A stretch of 64,000 bases of DNA from Epilithonimonas hispanica. Its GTDB lineage: Bacteria; Bacteroidota; Bacteroidia; Flavobacteriales; Weeksellaceae. Location: assembly GCF_003385395.1 (NCBI RefSeq), contig NZ_QNUG01000006.1, positions 61,983-125,982 of the forward strand. Direction: 5' to 3'. The notes beneath the pieces were generated by a model. It ran no database searches. It saw only the letters and a program-made list of their open reading frames with translations, and was not told where the DNA came from. A program made the position numbers and the translations under genes. Shown piece after piece: positions 62,166 through 64,000 of this stretch (position 1 is the first letter of the stretch; each line of letters starts with the position of its first letter).

Positions 62166-63779
62166 ATGAAGATGTCTTTATCGTACGCATTCGGAGCTTC
62201 ATCTATTCCTTTATTGGGCGAAACAATAGGTGGAAATCTGACTAAAACCGTTGCTAGATTTCCAAACAATGAAGCATTGGTTTCTGCTCATCAAAATTAC
62301 AGAGCAACTTATCAAGAATTTTATAATCAAACAACACAAGTTGCAAAAGCGCTGATTAATATTGGTGTCAAGTCTGGAGATAGAGTAGGTGTTTGGTCTG
62401 CTAATCGCTATGAATGGACACTTCTTCAATACGCAACAGCAAGAATCGGAGTGATTTTGGTGAATGTAAATCCGGCTTACAGAACCAGTGAATTGATTTT
62501 TGTGATTAACCAATCCGAGATGTCGCATATTTTTTCATCATTGACTTTCAAATCTAGTGATTATAAGAGAATGATTACTGATGCAAAAGAATTCTGCTCT
62601 ACATTGAAATGTGAAGTTTTCTTTGATGACAATTGGGATGATTTCCTAAAAGGTGCAGAAAAAATTTCGGATGAAGTTTTGGAAAGTTTCGAAAATGAAG
62701 TTCAGTTTGATGACCCGGTCAATATTCAATATACATCTGGGACAACGGGTTTTCCAAAAGGTGTTACACTTTCTCATCATAATATTCTTAACAATGGATA
62801 TTTCATTGGCATTAGATTGAAATATTCTGACAAAGACCGAGTTTGTATCCCGGTTCCTTTTTATCATTGTTTTGGAATGGTGATTGGCAATCTGGCTTGT
62901 ACCGCTCACGGCGCTTGTATGGTAATTCCGAATGATAGTTTTGACCCAGAAATTACTTTGAAGGTTGTGACTAAAGAAAAATGTACTTCTTTATATGGAG
63001 TTCCGACAATGTTCATTGCAGAATTGGCGGTTAAAGATTTTGATTCTTATGATTTTTCGAATCTAAGAACTGGAGTAATGGCAGGTTCGGTTTGTCCACC
63101 GGAAATTATGAAAAAGGTTGAGAGTCTGATGAATATCAAAGAAATGAGCATCTGTTACGGAATGACGGAAACTTCACCTGTTTCTACGCAAACTTTGATT
63201 GGGACGCCTTTGGGAAAACAAGTTTCTACAGTTGGTACGGTTCAGGAACATTTGGAAATCAAGATTATTGATAATGATGGAAAAATCGTAAAACGTGGAG
63301 AACACGGCGAACTTTGTACAAGAGGTTATTCTGTAATGTTAAAATATTGGAATGACCCAGAGAATACAAAGAAAGTTTTGGATGACGGGCGTTGGATGCA
63401 TACTGGAGATTTGGCAGTGATGGATGATGAAGGTTATATTACGATTTCTGGTAGAATCAAGGACTTGATTATTCGTGGAGGAGAAAATATTTCACCAAAA
63501 GAGATTGAGGATTTTCTTTACGCTTATCCGAATATTATGGATGTCCAAATCATCGGTGTTCCAAGTGAGAAATTTGGGGAAGAAGTAATGGCTTGGGTGA
63601 AAGTGAGAGAAGGAGCGACATTGTCAGAAGAAGAAATTTTAAATTATTGCAAAGGTCAAATCGCACATTATAAAGTTCCAAAATATTGGAAATTTGTGGA
63701 CGAATTCCCAATGACTATTTCTGGAAAAGTCAGAAAAGTTGAGATGAGAGAAATTTCGATTAAAGAATTAGAATTATAA
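62166..63779 (+). CDS. AMP-binding acyl-CoA synthetase
   Basis: 537 residues. P-loop-like A3 motif QYTSGTTGFPKGVTLSH, A5 ICYGMTETSP, A7 RWMHTGDLAVMDDEGY, A8 GRIKDLIIRGGENISPKEIE, and the catalytic Lys in TISGKVRKVEM. It activates medium- or long-chain fatty acids to acyl-CoA. Divergent from sdhCAB. A second ATG lies six bases downstream. Chain-length preference cannot be read from sequence. Confidence 0.9.
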   Translation: MKMSLSYAFGASSIPLLGETIGGNLTKTVARFPNNEALVSAHQNYRATYQEFYNQTTQVAKALINIGVKSGDRVGVWSANRYEWTLLQYATARIGVILVNVNPAYRTSELIFVINQSEMSHIFSSLTFKSSDYKRMITDAKEFCSTLKCEVFFDDNWDDFLKGAEKISDEVLESFENEVQFDDPVNIQYTSGTTGFPKGVTLSHHNILNNGYFIGIRLKYSDKDRVCIPVPFYHCFGMVIGNLACTAHGACMVIPNDSFDPEITLKVVTKEKCTSLYGVPTMFIAELAVKDFDSYDFSNLRTGVMAGSVCPPEIMKKVESLMNIKEMSICYGMTETSPVSTQTLIGTPLGKQVSTVGTVQEHLEIKIIDNDGKIVKRGEHGELCTRGYSVMLKYWNDPENTKKVLDDGRWMHTGDLAVMDDEGYITISGRIKDLIIRGGENISPKEIEDFLYAYPNIMDVQIIGVPSEKFGEEVMAWVKVREGATLSEEEILNYCKGQIAHYKVPKYWKFVDEFPMTISGKVRKVEMREISIKELEL

Positions 63780-63797
63780 ATTCCGTAAAAAACAAAG

Positions 63798-63832
63798 AAT
63801 CCGTCTCACAACTTGAGGCGGATTTTTTTTGG
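63798..63832 (+). terminator. terminator of the acyl-CoA synthetase gene
   Basis: AATCCGTCTCA / TGAGGCGGATT with a five-base loop and eight T. Confidence 0.85.
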
Positions 63833-63858
63833 TTATAATTGTTATTTTTTGTATATTT

Positions 63859-63877
63859 ATATCTGATAATCAGATAT
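63859..63877. repeat. 19-base palindrome before the transposase gene
   Basis: ATATCTGATAATCAGATAT, a perfect palindrome around a single A, 6 bases before the transposase ATG. It may be an operator or part of the insertion sequence end. Confidence 0.55.
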
Positions 63878-63883
63878 TTGTCT

Positions 63884-64000
63884 ATGAATTTCAAGTATTA
63901 CAACCAAAATCAGACGGTGTTGTTTCCGTATAGTTTTGAGGAGTTGATTCCCGATAATCATCCTGTTCGGATTGTCAATGATATTTTGGAGAGGATCAAT
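63884..64000 (+). mobile_element. IS1182-type transposase gene, N-terminus only
   Basis: 39 residues are visible before the window ends: MNFKYYNQNQTVLFPYSFEE, LIPDNHPVRIVNDILERIN. This beginning (NQxxLFPxSFEELIPxNHPVRxVNDIL) is characteristic of IS1182-family transposases of Flavobacteriia. The catalytic DDE residues would lie beyond the window, so intactness cannot be judged. The left end of the element should be between 63825 and 63880, but I cannot define the terminal repeat. Confidence 0.8.

Overview
The window comes from a low-GC member of the Bacteroidota, most probably the Flavobacteriia near Chryseobacterium/Epilithonimonas (Weeksellaceae). This rests on the protein families (PorZ and PorV/PorQ of type IX secretion, GLPGLI, DUF2851, PUR/DUF3276, bacillithiol enzymes BshA and BshB1, Mqo, an SdhCAB-type complex II) and on the repeated Bacteroidota promoter signature TTTG-N17-21-TAnnTTTG. 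Most of the window is core chromosome. Genus is inferred from recall of the families, not from a search.

Layout. 1-2.7 kb: tail of a TPR protein, bshB1, tRNA-His(GTG), a PUR-domain protein. 2.8-9.1 kb: ABC exporter, mqo, dapA, GT-C-like membrane protein. 9.4-15.3 kb: methyltransferase, a 5'-nucleotidase split over two overlapping genes, then porZ, recO and a GNAT enzyme in tight series. 15.3-15.8 kb: a 500-base gap with a candidate small RNA. 15.8-27.7 kb: recG, a YefM-YoeB toxin-antitoxin pair with a visible operator, a periplasmic thioredoxin, three POT peptide transporters, a second (ParE-like) toxin-antitoxin pair and a DPP-IV peptidase. 28-31.4 kb: trhO, a U32-family trhP-like gene, a ferredoxin and 5-formyl-THF cyclo-ligase; the first two belong to the two known routes to 5-hydroxyuridine at tRNA position 34. 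31.6-33.9 kb: two paralogous heptad-repeat lipoproteins flank an unrecognised pair (membrane-anchored regulator-like protein plus lipoprotein). 34-43.9 kb: TrmH-type methylase, lptB, DinB with a YafY/WYL regulator, ABC exporter, cobalamin adenosyltransferase, thiamine pyrophosphokinase, arginine decarboxylase, and a nitroreductase/HxlR divergent pair. 44-46.2 kb: a decayed serine hydrolase behind a DUF2089 regulator operon whose promoter holds a perfect 18-bp palindrome. 46.2-58.4 kb: acyl-CoA carboxylase beta subunit, EamA exporter, PorV/PorQ barrel, peroxiredoxin, GH3 enzyme, a GxxExxY gene between repeats, bshA, DUF2851, PspC, GLPGLI. 58.5-63.8 kb: sdhCAB and an acyl-CoA synthetase. The right edge enters an IS1182-type transposase gene.

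How it fits together. bshA and bshB1 supply bacillithiol; peroxiredoxin, thioredoxin and the nitroreductase/HxlR pair are natural partners in thiol redox control. The DPP-IV peptidase and three proton-coupled peptide transporters form a peptide-scavenging set. Mqo and complex II feed the quinone pool. PorZ and the PorV/PorQ protein serve type IX secretion. The least explained parts are the heptad-lipoprotein locus, the DUF2089 palindrome, two orphan promoter/terminator regions and a family of inverted-repeat intergenic elements, one of which adjoins the GxxExxY gene.
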